From positions 1,984,001 through 2,048,000 of the forward strand of contig NZ_CP038469.1 of assembly GCF_004684345.1 (NCBI RefSeq): a stretch of 64,000 nucleotides of DNA, written 5' to 3'. Shown piece by piece: positions 33,786 through 43,316 of the stretch. The notes beneath the pieces were generated by a model that saw nothing but the letters and a program-made list of their open reading frames with translations, made no database searches and was not told the origin of the DNA. This DNA is from Citrobacter tructae (lineage in GTDB: Bacteria; Pseudomonadota; Gammaproteobacteria; Enterobacterales; Enterobacteriaceae). Each line of letters begins with the position of its first letter. The first letter of the stretch is position 1. A program made the translations under genes and the position numbers.

Positions 33786-35396
33786 TCAGGCCAGCGAACG
33801 TGATGCCAGCCACTGACGTAATTGTTTTTTATCCACCTTTCCGACCGGGGTAAGCGGCAGCGACGCCACGCACTCGACGCGGTCCGGTAATTTGAACTCC
33901 GCCACGCCCTGCTCGCGCAGGAAACGGCGCACCTGTACCGCGCGCAGCGGCTCTTTCACCACCAGACAGGCGCAGCTTTTCTCGCCCATCAGTTCATCGT
34001 CCATGCTGACCAGCGCCGCATGAACTACCGCTGGATGGCGCAGTAACAGGTTTTCAATCTCTTCGGCGGCGATCTTCTCCCCGCCCCGGTTGATCTGATC
34101 TTTCTCGCGGCCCTGTACGGTGATGTAGCCATCCCGATCGATAGCAATCAGATCGCCTGAGCAGTAAAATCCGTTGGCATCAAAGGCGCTGGCATTGTGT
34201 TCAGGGCTATTGAAATAGCCACGAAAGGTGTACGGACCACGGGTCATCAGGCGTCCGGTTTCGCCCTGTGGCAAAGGATTACCGTCAGCGTCTGCCACCC
34301 AGACCTCGTCATCCGGACACATAGGACGACCCTGGGTATTGATGATGCGCTCAGGGCTGTCGTCCAGGCGGGTGTAGTTCACCAGCCCTTCCGCCATACC
34401 GAATACCTGCTGCAACTGGCAGCCTATTTCCGCCGGAATGCGGGCGGCAAGCGTCGCGGATAAGCGCGCCCCGCCAACCTGTAGCAATTTCAGCGATGCC
34501 AACTGCGCATTGCTGCCCCACTCCGCAATCACCTGCAACCACAGGCTCACGGCGGGCGGTACCAGCGCTGTGACGTTTACCTGATGCTGTTCAATCAACG
34601 GGAAACACAGCGTGGCACTTGGATCGGCCGCCAGAACCACGGTTCCACCCGCAAGGAACACGCCCAGCGCGCCCGGTGAACTCATGGCGTAGTTATGCGC
34701 TGCCGGAATTGCGCACAGATAGCGAGTTTCCCCTGTGAAATGGCAAATCTCGTTGCTGCGACGCACACTGTAGTAATAATCGTTATGGGTACGCGGGATC
34801 AGCTTTGGCGTCCCGGTAGTGCCGCCGGAAAGCTGGAAATACGCCACTTCATCGGCAGGTGATGGCGTGGCGGTAAAGTCATTCGCAGGCTGACTTATCG
34901 CGTTTTGCAGGTTGTGTTCACCCTCGTCATTGAGCAACAGAACCACGCGTACCGAGCTGTGCTCGGCAACAAATGTGTTCAAAAAATCATCTTCGGTAAA
35001 CAGCGTATGCGCTCGGTCAGCTATCAGCAGTGCCGGTTTAATTTGTGTCGCGTAGGCGTTGAGCTCGGTGCGTTGATGGCTGTACAGCCCAAAAACAGGC
35101 GCAACCCCCAGCTTGAGCAGCGCGAAGAAGGTGACATACAGTTCAGCCACATTGCCCAACTGCACCAGCGCGGTTTCACCGGATTTGATGCCCTGGCGAC
35201 GCAAGCTGCTGGCGAGATTGTCTGCCGCCTGGTTAAGCTGGCGGTAGCTCAGATGGCGTTCTCCATCAATCACCGCCGTCTGGTCGCTATCGGCGTGGCG
35301 GGTCAGAATGTCGGTCAGCGGCAAATCCTGCCAGTAGCCTTTTTCACGGTAGCGGCGGGCAAACTCTTCCGGCCAACGGGTGAAAGGAATACTCAT
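33786..35396 (-). CDS. entE: 2,3-dihydroxybenzoate-AMP ligase EntE
   Basis: A 536-residue adenylation enzyme that activates 2,3-dihydroxybenzoate and loads it onto the EntB carrier. The phosphate-binding loop is seen in SGGTTGTPKLIPRTH (about 190-204), followed by later ANL-family motifs YCSGDL and GREKDQINRGGEKI, and the C-terminal catalytic Lys in TPVGKVDKK. The length matches E. coli EntE. It starts 9 nt after the entC stop, within the Fur-controlled operon. Confidence 0.96.
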   Translation of the reverse strand: MSIPFTRWPEEFARRYREKGYWQDLPLTDILTRHADSDQTAVIDGERHLSYRQLNQAADNLASSLRRQGIKSGETALVQLGNVAELYVTFFALLKLGVAPVFGLYSHQRTELNAYATQIKPALLIADRAHTLFTEDDFLNTFVAEHSSVRVVLLLNDEGEHNLQNAISQPANDFTATPSPADEVAYFQLSGGTTGTPKLIPRTHNDYYYSVRRSNEICHFTGETRYLCAIPAAHNYAMSSPGALGVFLAGGTVVLAADPSATLCFPLIEQHQVNVTALVPPAVSLWLQVIAEWGSNAQLASLKLLQVGGARLSATLAARIPAEIGCQLQQVFGMAEGLVNYTRLDDSPERIINTQGRPMCPDDEVWVADADGNPLPQGETGRLMTRGPYTFRGYFNSPEHNASAFDANGFYCSGDLIAIDRDGYITVQGREKDQINRGGEKIAAEEIENLLLRHPAVVHAALVSMDDELMGEKSCACLVVKEPLRAVQVRRFLREQGVAEFKLPDRVECVASLPLTPVGKVDKKQLRQWLASRSLA

Positions 35397-35405
35397 TATC
35401 GCTCC

Positions 35406-36581
35406 TTAATGCAGTCCAAAAACATTCAACATCGTGGAAAGCTTGGTGCCCGTTTCGCGCCACTCCGCAACCGGGGATGAGGCAGGCACAATGCCGGCAC
35501 CGGCGAAGAAACGTACCTGACTGCGCAGCAGCTTCGCGCAGCGGATCGTCACCACCCACTCGCCATTGCCTTGCGCATCACACCAACCGACGATGCCGCC
35601 GAACAGTTCGCGATCAAACGGCTCCAGCTCGGCAATCAGCTTGCGCGCAACCTGATGCGGAAAACCGCTCAACGCAGGCGTTGGATGCAGTAGGCACGCC
35701 AACGTCAGGGCATTTTCCTGGGCGTTCGCTTTACCCTCGAACGGCGTACCGAGATGCCAAAGCGTAGGCGTAGTGACCAGTTGAGGAGAAGACGGCAGTT
35801 GCAGTTCACGACAGCGATCGCGCAGTACGGTTTTCATGGCCTGCGTCACCAGCTCGTGTTCATGGCGATCTTTCTCGGAGGCCAACAGGCGAATACCCGC
35901 TTCCCTGTCCAGCACATCATCCGGCTGACGCCGCGCAGAGCCCGCCAGCGGCAGTGAGCTAAAGTGGTCACCGTCTTTACGCAACAGCAGTTCCGGGCTG
36001 GCGCCGATCAATACACCGCCGTCTTCGATGGGTACATGGAAGTTGTAACTCGCCGGATTTTGCGCCACCAGACGCTCCAGCAGCGCACCGCTGTCAATGT
36101 TGACGTCGGCGGTAACATCAATCAGGCGTGAAAGCACCACTTTGTCAACTTCCGGGGTCGCCGTCCGTGCCGCGGCCTGAGCGACCATTTGTTCAAAAAA
36201 TTCCTGCTCGGGGATCGATTTACGTTCTACGACGTTCAGCGACTGATGAGCGGTAAAATAGCGCGATGATCGTTGCTTTGCCGTGCGGGAGAAGCTCTGC
36301 CAGGACTGAGGAATAAACAGCGACGACGGCTGGCGGGTATCAAAGGGAATGGCCCCTACCATGATGGGATTGGCGATACCCTGCGATTTGGCATCAGCAA
36401 ACAGGGCGTGCATTTTCTGCTGGAACGGGCTGTCCAGTGAATCCCCATTAATTGCCGGTTCCGCGTAGCGGGAAAAGCATCCTGACGTCGTAAAGCTACG
36501 GTACGGCGACATAAAGAAAAAACTGTCGGGAGCAAGTGTTGCCATAGTCTGCGGTATTTCCTCGGCCAGTGACGTATCCAT
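35406..36581 (-). CDS. entC: Isochorismate synthase EntC
   Basis: A 391-residue Mg-dependent enzyme that converts chorismate to isochorismate, the first step of enterobactin synthesis. Family segments include KVVLSRLID, FHVPIEDGGVLIGASPELL, LAGSARRQPDD and LFGGIVGWCD. I placed the start at 36581 (MDTSLAEE) with GGAGGATGAT upstream, matching E. coli; the frame to 36593 would start inside the ribosome site. It is first in the operon, 28 bp from a strong Fur box. Confidence 0.96.
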   Translation of the reverse strand: MDTSLAEEIPQTMATLAPDSFFFMSPYRSFTTSGCFSRYAEPAINGDSLDSPFQQKMHALFADAKSQGIANPIMVGAIPFDTRQPSSLFIPQSWQSFSRTAKQRSSRYFTAHQSLNVVERKSIPEQEFFEQMVAQAAARTATPEVDKVVLSRLIDVTADVNIDSGALLERLVAQNPASYNFHVPIEDGGVLIGASPELLLRKDGDHFSSLPLAGSARRQPDDVLDREAGIRLLASEKDRHEHELVTQAMKTVLRDRCRELQLPSSPQLVTTPTLWHLGTPFEGKANAQENALTLACLLHPTPALSGFPHQVARKLIAELEPFDRELFGGIVGWCDAQGNGEWVVTIRCAKLLRSQVRFFAGAGIVPASSPVAEWRETGTKLSTMLNVFGLH

Positions 36582-36609
36582 ATCATCCTCCAAAAATGAT
36601 AAAGGTTTT

Positions 36610-36628
36610 AATAATGATTATCATTTAT
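36610..36628 (-). promoter_or_regulatory. Fur box of the entCEBAH promoter
   Basis: AATAATGATTATCATTTAT is a close match to the 19-bp Fur consensus, with a perfect central ATAATGAT-N-ATCATT. Iron-loaded Fur would repress entC. Confidence 0.88.
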
Positions 36629-36724
36629 ATTTTCGGTCGCTAACCTAAAAGCAAAGCGCCGGTATGTCAACTCTTGCGGTAACACAATGTGCGACTTAGG
36701 CTTGCATCCCCGCCCACTAACAAT

Positions 36725-36743
36725 GAAAATGAGAAGCATTAAC
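36725..36743 (+). promoter_or_regulatory. Fur box of the fepB promoter
   Basis: GAAAATGAGAAGCATTAAC matches the Fur consensus at 15 of 19 positions and lies 25 bp before the fepB start codon. Confidence 0.75.
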
Positions 36744-36768
36744 TATATTGATAACAGGAAGCTTATTC

Positions 36769-37725
36769 GTGCGACTCCCCGCGTTTTACCGAACCACGCT
36801 CTTACTGGTTGGACTGTCTATTTCAGGAATTTCTTTAAGCCAGGCCGCTGACTGGCCGCGTCAGGTCACCGACAGTCGTGGAACCCACACGCTGGAACAT
36901 AAGCCGCAGCGCATTGTCTCCACCAGCGTGACGCTGACCGGTTCGCTGCTGGCGATTGATGCCCCCGTTATCGCCAGCGGAGCCACTACGCCGAACAACC
37001 GTATCGGCGATGCTCAGGGTTTTTTACGTCAGTGGAGCGAGGTGGCAAAAGCCCGTAAGCTGAGCCGTTTATATATTGGCGAACCAAGCGCCGAAGCCGT
37101 TGCCGCACAAATGCCGGATCTGATTCTGGTAAGCGCCACCGGCGGTGATTCTGCCCTCGCGCTGTACGAGCAACTGTCCACCATTGCGCCCACGCTTATC
37201 ATTAATTACGACGACAAAAGCTGGCAATCGCTGCTGACGCAGTTAGGTGACATCACCGGGCATGAACAACAGGCGGCGGCACGTATTGCCGAGTTTGATA
37301 AGCAACTGCAGGCGGTTAAACAACGCATTACCCTGCCGCCACAGCCGGTAAACGCACTGGTGTACACCGCCGCCGCGCACAGTGCCAACCTGTGGACGCC
37401 GGAATCTGCGCAGGGCAAGTTAATGGAGCAGTTAGGTTTCACATTAGCGCCGCTGCCAGCCGGGCTGCACACCAGCCAGAGTCAGGGCAAGCGCCACGAT
37501 ATCGTTCAACTTGGCGGTGAGAACCTGGCGACCGGGCTGAATGGCGAAGCGCTGTTCCTGTTCGCGGGCGACAACAAAGATGCCGACGCTATTTACGCGA
37601 ATCCGCTGCTGGCACACCTGCCTGCCGTGCAGAATAAACGCGTCTACGCGCTGGGCACAGAGACCTTCCGTCTGGACTACTACAGCGCCACACTGCTGCT
37701 GCAACGCTTCTCCTCACTGTTTTAA
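36769..37725 (+). CDS. fepB: Ferric enterobactin periplasmic binding protein FepB
   Basis: A 318-residue substrate-binding protein that carries ferric enterobactin from FepA to FepDGC. A signal peptide of about 26 residues ends SQA, followed by ADWPRQVTDSRGTHTLE. I chose GTG 36769 as the start because AGGAAG precedes it and it aligns with E. coli FepB (MRLAPLYR); the TTG start at 36748 overlaps no ribosome site. The gene diverges from entC across about 190 bp with two Fur boxes. A REP element follows its stop. Confidence 0.94.
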   Translation: MRLPAFYRTTLLLVGLSISGISLSQAADWPRQVTDSRGTHTLEHKPQRIVSTSVTLTGSLLAIDAPVIASGATTPNNRIGDAQGFLRQWSEVAKARKLSRLYIGEPSAEAVAAQMPDLILVSATGGDSALALYEQLSTIAPTLIINYDDKSWQSLLTQLGDITGHEQQAAARIAEFDKQLQAVKQRITLPPQPVNALVYTAAAHSANLWTPESAQGKLMEQLGFTLAPLPAGLHTSQSQGKRHDIVQLGGENLATGLNGEALFLFAGDNKDADAIYANPLLAHLPAVQNKRVYALGTETFRLDYYSATLLLQRFSSLF

Positions 37726-37733
37726 TGGCTCGT

Positions 37734-37763
37734 GCCGGATGCGGTTTACGCCCCATCCGGCCT
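37734..37763. repeat. REP element between fepB and entS
   Basis: GCCGGATGCGG...CCATCCGGCCTG is a standard REP palindrome. It sits in the 44-bp gap between two convergent genes and may stabilise both mRNAs. Confidence 0.85.
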
Positions 37764-37769
37764 GATGCC

Positions 37770-39008
37770 TCACGCCAGTTCTGGCGGCGTCTGACGGAAA
37801 CGACGTAGCTCATTGAGCAACAGCAACAGCAGCAGACCTGCGATCGCCAGGCCAAATCCACTGACGCTTGCCGAAGCGACCGGCGTCATCATCGCGCCCA
37901 GACCACCCAACAACGCAGCGCCGATGGCATCACCAGTGACGTTCTGCGCGGTCCACAAACCGTTAATACGACCGAGCATCACTTCTGGCGTCTGTGTCTG
38001 TAACAAGGTGTATTGCAACAAAGAACTCACCGCGCTCAGCCAGCCAAACAGCGCCAGGCAGACCACGCCTAATTCCCAGACCGGCATCAGCCCAAACAGG
38101 CCAATCACGAGGAAAGATGCCACGGTTGAGGCCAGCATAATCAAGCCGGGACGCACGCTGTGAGCGAGTTGTCCACTGGTTAATGCGCCGACAGCAGCCC
38201 CCAGCGGGATCGCCGCATACAGCAGACCAATCTGGGCGCTCGACATCTGCCAGTTAATCGCCAACGCCGGATAAAGCACGCGCACGGCGCTGGCCATGGT
38301 CAGCAATCCACCAAGCAGCGCAATGCCGCCAATCAGCGGGCTGGCAAGCAAAAAACGAAACGCCGCCAGCAGGGATTTCAACGGGTGTTCACGCGGCTGC
38401 GGCGGCGGTGGCAACGCAGGAAGGCTCAGCAATGGTAGTAAGGTAATAAAGGTACCTGCGGCTGCCAGACCGTAGTTCCACGCCACGCCGCCGGTGGCGA
38501 GCAGCACCCCACCTATCATCGGTGATATCACCGATCCCAGGCGCACCGTCAGCATGGTGATAGCCCCCGCCTGCATCAGGTTTTCACGCCCAACCAGCGC
38601 GGGGGTCGCCGCCAGCAGCGCCGTCACACCCAGCGAGGCAAAAAAACCATCCCATAAGCCCAGGATATAAATCGCCAACAGCGACGGTTCCGGGAGCAGC
38701 GCGTTCAGACACAGGCCAATAAAGCCGATACCGCAGGTTCCACGTGCCAACAGGATCACTTTTTTGCGCTCGTAGCGATCGGCCAGTACCCCGCCAATCA
38801 TCAGGCCAATAAACATCGCGCTGCCGGTAAGCGTCACCGACAAGCCGACCTGCCAGGTCGACTGAGTCATCATCTGGATCTGTACCGGCACCGCCACGCC
38901 GAGTAGCCCCAGAGAGACGATGGAAATAAAACGGGCAAGGAAAACGGCGCGAAATGCAGGGTGGGTCTTTAACAGGCTGAGATTAAGCAGCCAGGATTGT
39001 CGATTCAT
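37770..39008 (-). CDS. entS: Enterobactin exporter EntS (MFS)
   Basis: A 412-residue major facilitator protein with 12 predicted transmembrane segments that moves enterobactin from cytoplasm to periplasm. The MFS signature between helices 2 and 3 reads GVLADRYERKKV. It aligns with E. coli EntS (416 residues) throughout. Transcription diverges from fepD, with a double Fur box in the shared 110-bp gap. Confidence 0.95.
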   Translation of the reverse strand: MNRQSWLLNLSLLKTHPAFRAVFLARFISIVSLGLLGVAVPVQIQMMTQSTWQVGLSVTLTGSAMFIGLMIGGVLADRYERKKVILLARGTCGIGFIGLCLNALLPEPSLLAIYILGLWDGFFASLGVTALLAATPALVGRENLMQAGAITMLTVRLGSVISPMIGGVLLATGGVAWNYGLAAAGTFITLLPLLSLPALPPPPQPREHPLKSLLAAFRFLLASPLIGGIALLGGLLTMASAVRVLYPALAINWQMSSAQIGLLYAAIPLGAAVGALTSGQLAHSVRPGLIMLASTVASFLVIGLFGLMPVWELGVVCLALFGWLSAVSSLLQYTLLQTQTPEVMLGRINGLWTAQNVTGDAIGAALLGGLGAMMTPVASASVSGFGLAIAGLLLLLLLNELRRFRQTPPELA

Positions 39009-39080
39009 TACAGAGCCTTACCAGGTACTTTTTCAATATCCATTCAATGGCTGCACATGCTAACATACCTAAATAAGATC

Positions 39081-39105
39081 GATAACGATAATTACTATCA
39101 TTATC
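39081..39105. promoter_or_regulatory. Overlapping Fur boxes between entS and fepD
   Basis: Two 19-mers offset by 6 bp, at 39081-39099 and 39087-39105, each match the Fur consensus at 16 of 19 positions. This array can hold two Fur dimers and repress both divergent promoters. Confidence 0.88.
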
Positions 39106-39118
39106 AAGGATAGTTGAT

Positions 39119-40126
39119 ATGTCATGCTCTGTTTCCGCGACGCGCGCCTTCGCCGTGTCCGGACTGTTGTTATTACTTGTTGTCACCACGGCATTAAGTC
39201 TGGTTATTGGCGCGAAGTCGCTCCCTGCCTCCGTGGTGCTGGATGCACTCACCGGCAGTTGTCAAAGCGCCAATTGCACCATCGTGCTGGACGCGCGACT
39301 CCCACGCACCCTAGCAGGACTGCTCGCTGGCAGTGCGCTGGGCCTAGCTGGCGCATTAATGCAAACGCTCACCCGTAATCCGCTGGCAGACCCCGGTATT
39401 CTTGGCGTCAACTCCGGGGCCAGCTTCGCCATTGTGCTGGGCGCCTCGCTATTCGGCTTTTCCTCCCCGCAGGAGCAACTGTTGATGGCCTTTTCTGGGG
39501 CGCTGGCCGCGTCGCTGATTGTGGCATTTACCGGCAGTCAGGGCGGCGGACAGCTCAGTCCGGTACGCCTGACGCTGGCAGGCGTTGCGCTAGGGGCGGT
39601 ACTGGAGGGGTTATCCAGCGGCATCGCCCTGCTCAACCCGGATGTTTACGATCAGCTGCGTTTCTGGCAGGCCGGTTCGCTGGATATTCGCAGTCTGCAA
39701 ACCCTGAAGGTGGTCCTGATCCCGGTCGTTATTGCCGGTGCCGTTGCCCTGTTCCTCAGCCGTGGTCTGAACAGCCTGAGTCTGGGCACGGATACCGCCA
39801 CCGCGCTGGGCAGCAAAGTGGCCCGAACGCAGTTTATCGGTCTGTTGGCAATCACCGTACTGTGCGGAAGCGCTACCGCGATTGTCGGCCCTATCGCCTT
39901 TATCGGCCTGATGATGCCGCATATGGCGCGTTGGCTGGTGGGGGCCGATCACCGCTGGTCGCTACCCGTCACCTTACTGGCAACCCCTTCCCTGCTTTTA
40001 ATTGCCGATATCATTGGTCGCCTAATTGTTCCCGGTGAACTACGCGTGTCGGTGGTCAGTGCGTTTATCGGCGCGCCAGTGCTTATTTTTCTGGTACGCC
40101 GTAAGCCGCGCGGGGGTGGCTCATGA
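39119..40126 (+). CDS. fepD: Ferric enterobactin ABC permease FepD
   Basis: A 335-residue permease of the FecCD family with about 9-10 transmembrane helices. It pairs with FepG to form the inner-membrane channel for ferric enterobactin. Family segments include RLPRTLAGLLAGSALGLAGALMQ and GPIAFIGLMMPHMAR. It overlaps fepG by 4 nt (ATGA). It is the first gene of fepDGC, 13 nt after the Fur array, so the leader is very short. Confidence 0.95.
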   Translation: MSCSVSATRAFAVSGLLLLLVVTTALSLVIGAKSLPASVVLDALTGSCQSANCTIVLDARLPRTLAGLLAGSALGLAGALMQTLTRNPLADPGILGVNSGASFAIVLGASLFGFSSPQEQLLMAFSGALAASLIVAFTGSQGGGQLSPVRLTLAGVALGAVLEGLSSGIALLNPDVYDQLRFWQAGSLDIRSLQTLKVVLIPVVIAGAVALFLSRGLNSLSLGTDTATALGSKVARTQFIGLLAITVLCGSATAIVGPIAFIGLMMPHMARWLVGADHRWSLPVTLLATPSLLLIADIIGRLIVPGELRVSVVSAFIGAPVLIFLVRRKPRGGGS

Positions 40127-41115
40127 TGCACCTTTCTCGTCGACTGATTATCAGTTGCCTGCTACTGGTTGTGGGCTGCATCGCCATCGGATTGTGGAGC
40201 CTGCGTAGCGGCGTCGTGACGCTGGAAACGCAGCAGATAATTGCCGCCCTGCTGGGCGATGCGCCGCGCAGCATCACGCTGGTGGTGACCGAATGGCGTT
40301 TACCGCGCGTGCTGATGGCCCTGCTGATTGGCGCGGCGCTGGGTGTAAGCGGCGCGATATTCCAGTCACTGATGCGCAACCCGCTTGGCAGCCCAGACGT
40401 GATGGGCTTCAATACCGGAGCCTGGAGCGGTGTACTGGTGGCGATGGTGCTGTTTGGTCAACATCTTACCGCCATTGCGCTGGCCGCCATGCTCGGCGGG
40501 GTTCTGACTTCACTGGTGGTGTGGGCGCTGGCCTGGCGCAACGGAATAGAAACATTTCGGCTGATTATCATTGGCATCGGCATACGCGCCATGCTGGTGG
40601 CGTTTAACACCTGGCTGCTGTTGAAGGCCTCCTTAGAAACCGCGCTGACGGCTGGGCTGTGGAACGCCGGATCGCTCAACGGCCTGACCTGGGCGAAAAC
40701 CTGGCCGTCTGCACCACTGATTATTGTGATGCTGGTATGCGCCACGCTGCTGGTGCGCCGGCTGCGCTTGCTGGAAATGGGCGATGACAGCGCCTGTGCT
40801 CTGGGCGTCAGCGTCGAACGCTCGCGTTTGATGATGATGCTGGTAGCCGTCGTGCTGACCGCCGCAGCCACTGCGCTGGCGGGTCCTATTTCGTTTATTG
40901 CACTTGTCGCACCGCACATCGCTCGTCGTCTTAGCGGCACCGCGCGCTGGGGATTAACCCAGTCGGCGCTGTGCGGCGCACTGTTATTGCTGATGGCCGA
41001 TTTATGCGCTCAGCAGTTATTTTTGCCTTATCAGCTTCCGGTTGGTGTTGTTACCGTAAGTCTCGGCGGTATTTACCTTATCGTCTTGTTAATTCAGGAG
41101 TCCCGCAAAAAATGA
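40123..41115 (+). CDS. fepG: Ferric enterobactin ABC permease FepG
   Basis: A 330-residue permease, second half of the FepDG channel. The pattern RLPRVLMALLIGAALGVSGAIFQ and GPISFIALVAPHIARR mirrors FepD, as expected for this heterodimer. It overlaps fepD and fepC by 4 nt each, so the three proteins are translationally coupled. Confidence 0.95.
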   Translation: MMHLSRRLIISCLLLVVGCIAIGLWSLRSGVVTLETQQIIAALLGDAPRSITLVVTEWRLPRVLMALLIGAALGVSGAIFQSLMRNPLGSPDVMGFNTGAWSGVLVAMVLFGQHLTAIALAAMLGGVLTSLVVWALAWRNGIETFRLIIIGIGIRAMLVAFNTWLLLKASLETALTAGLWNAGSLNGLTWAKTWPSAPLIIVMLVCATLLVRRLRLLEMGDDSACALGVSVERSRLMMMLVAVVLTAAATALAGPISFIALVAPHIARRLSGTARWGLTQSALCGALLLLMADLCAQQLFLPYQLPVGVVTVSLGGIYLIVLLIQESRKK

Positions 41116-41909
41116 CCGAATCAGTAGCCCGTTTGCGTGGCGACCAGTTAACGCTGGGTTATGGCAAATTTACCGTGGCGGAAAACCTCGACGTCTCGAT
41201 CCCCAACGGCCACTTCACCGCGATAATTGGGCCCAACGGCTGTGGAAAATCGACGCTGCTGCGCACATTGAGTCGCCTGATGACGCCCGCGCACGGCAAA
41301 GTCTGGCTGGATGGGGAACATATTCAACATTACGCCAGTAAAGAAGTCGCACGCAGAATTGGTTTGCTGGCGCAAAATGCCACCACGCCGGGCGATATTA
41401 CCGTGCAGGAGCTGGTTGCTCGCGGACGTTATCCCCATCAGCCATTATTTACCCGCTGGCGTAAAGAGGATGAGGACGCGGTTGTGAACGCCATGAAAGC
41501 CACCGGAATCACCCACCTGGCGGCGCAAAGTGTGGATACCCTTTCCGGCGGACAGCGCCAACGAGCCTGGATAGCCATGGTACTGGCGCAGGAAACGTCG
41601 ATTATGCTGCTCGATGAACCCACCACCTGGCTGGATATCAGTCACCAAATTGATCTGCTGGAACTGCTCAGTGAGTTAAACCGCGAGAAGGGCTATACAC
41701 TGGCCGCCGTTTTGCACGATCTGAACCAGGCTTGCCGTTATGCCACACATTTGATAGCGCTTCGGGAAGGGAAGATTATTGCCGAGGGTGCGCCGAAGGA
41801 GATTGTCACGCCGCAGCTTATCGAAAATATCTACGGCCTACGCTGCATGATAATCGACGATCCGGTTGCCGGTACGCCACTGGTGGTGCCGCTTGGACGC
41901 CAAAAATAA
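41112..41909 (+). CDS. fepC: Ferric enterobactin ABC ATPase FepC
   Basis: A 265-residue ATPase energising FepDG. The Walker A motif GPNGCGKST, signature LSGGQRQRAW and Walker B IMLLDEPTTWLD are all present. The start is ATG 41112, overlapping the fepG stop (ATGA); the longer frame beginning at 40971 lies inside fepG and is not used. It is a few residues shorter than E. coli FepC (271). Confidence 0.95.
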   Translation: MTESVARLRGDQLTLGYGKFTVAENLDVSIPNGHFTAIIGPNGCGKSTLLRTLSRLMTPAHGKVWLDGEHIQHYASKEVARRIGLLAQNATTPGDITVQELVARGRYPHQPLFTRWRKEDEDAVVNAMKATGITHLAAQSVDTLSGGQRQRAWIAMVLAQETSIMLLDEPTTWLDISHQIDLLELLSELNREKGYTLAAVLHDLNQACRYATHLIALREGKIIAEGAPKEIVTPQLIENIYGLRCMIIDDPVAGTPLVVPLGRQK

Positions 41910-41954
41910 CAGGATGAATCGTATGGCGGCTATCTCGCCGCCATACGCAATAAC

Positions 41955-43088
41955 TTACACTAACTGATCGCCCAAAAAGGCAGCATGTTGTTTACGCGAC
42001 ATCACGGCATAATTCAGTAGAACCCCACCGCACGCCACCATACCACCGAGTAAAGCCGCCAGAATAACGATCATTGATTTGGCTGGACCATCTTTTTTCA
42101 CCGGTAGCGAAGGGGAAAGTTGATATTTAAACGGCGTAAAGTTGACATCCTTCACATTCATCGCTAACAGCTGTTCAACATGATATTGGCGATTGCGTAA
42201 TTCACCGTTGATCTCTGCAACATCTGTTACCGATTTTTCAATTTCTAATTTCCGCGCGATACCATCAGCCCCTAGCGAAATAGAGAAATCAGGGTCATCT
42301 TTTACCGCCTGACCGTTGCTGTAAACTGGTTTTTTAATCCCTGCAGCATTAGCAATTTCCAGCGAGTAGTTGAGACGCTGAATATTTGCGGCCAGTTGGT
42401 TTTTAAGCCTTTCGCGATCCATTTCCAGTCTTTCTTTCTCAAAACTGGTTTTAGTTGTCAACTTATTGCGAATATCTTCCAACGTTTCTTTCACAACAAT
42501 ATTAGAAACATACTGGATATAGCCCGCCAGTACCTCCTGCGCTTCTTGTGCCATTGGCGCGGTAAAGCTCAGCGTCCATGCGGTGTAGAGCGAAGTTTCA
42601 TTCTTCTTACTCACGTTGCTGTCAACTGCGGTCATTTTTTCACTGAGTCTGACAATCGCCCGATGCAGGTCCATTTCGTCGATTTCGGCACCTTTCAATT
42701 GTTCTATCACATAAGGCGAAGAACGCAGATACGCTTCCAAAAGCGATGGCGACTGAAATTTCTTGATAAACATGTTAAATACATCATCACGGCTAACGTT
42801 AATGTCCATGTCCAGCACGCGCAATTTGGTCAACGTATTCTCGAGTTTCTGCCACTGCACGGCTTCAGCTGGGGTAACAATCGCCTGACTGGTCCATTTT
42901 TGCGGCAGCAAGAAAGAGACCAAAATCCCCACGCAGGCAAAAGCGAAAACAGTTGCAACAATTTTTGTCCTGGCTCGCCATAAAATCTCAAGCAGGTTTA
43001 TTAAATCAATTTCATTACTGTTTACCGTCGTCTGCGGATAAGCAGTAAATTCCGAATCATTGTCTTGCTTGATATTGAGTGATGACAT
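41955..43088 (-). CDS. fepE: FepE, Wzz-type LPS O-antigen chain length regulator
   Basis: A 377-residue polysaccharide co-polymerase. An N-terminal transmembrane helix (about 38-58) and a C-terminal one (about 340-362) enclose a long coiled-coil periplasmic domain, the standard Wzz layout. In Salmonella FepE gives very long O-antigen chains; despite its name it has no shown role in enterobactin transport. It is on the entF strand, 228 bp downstream of entF, in a gap that otherwise shows no gene. Confidence 0.93.
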   Translation of the reverse strand: MSSLNIKQDNDSEFTAYPQTTVNSNEIDLINLLEILWRARTKIVATVFAFACVGILVSFLLPQKWTSQAIVTPAEAVQWQKLENTLTKLRVLDMDINVSRDDVFNMFIKKFQSPSLLEAYLRSSPYVIEQLKGAEIDEMDLHRAIVRLSEKMTAVDSNVSKKNETSLYTAWTLSFTAPMAQEAQEVLAGYIQYVSNIVVKETLEDIRNKLTTKTSFEKERLEMDRERLKNQLAANIQRLNYSLEIANAAGIKKPVYSNGQAVKDDPDFSISLGADGIARKLEIEKSVTDVAEINGELRNRQYHVEQLLAMNVKDVNFTPFKYQLSPSLPVKKDGPAKSMIVILAALLGGMVACGGVLLNYAVMSRKQHAAFLGDQLV

Positions 43089-43316
43089 GTTGTGTAACCT
43101 GAAATCTTTGCCTGTAGAAAAACATTCTTGTAGTCGAATTCTACCAGCTAGTCAGAATTATCCGAAACACTCTTTGCCCAAAAAACCTACCAAATATAAT
43201 ATTCGGAATTTATTAAGCATTATGAATAAACCAAATAAAAACAAAAAAGAAACAACTCCACAACATTTGTTACCGTTATGGAGTTATCCAGAGAATGCGA
43301 TAGCCAATAATCTTTG

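Noticed and set aside
40971..41111. N-terminal extension of fepC
   Set aside because: It lies inside fepG in another frame; the ATG at 41112 overlapping the fepG stop gives the normal ABC ATPase N-terminus.
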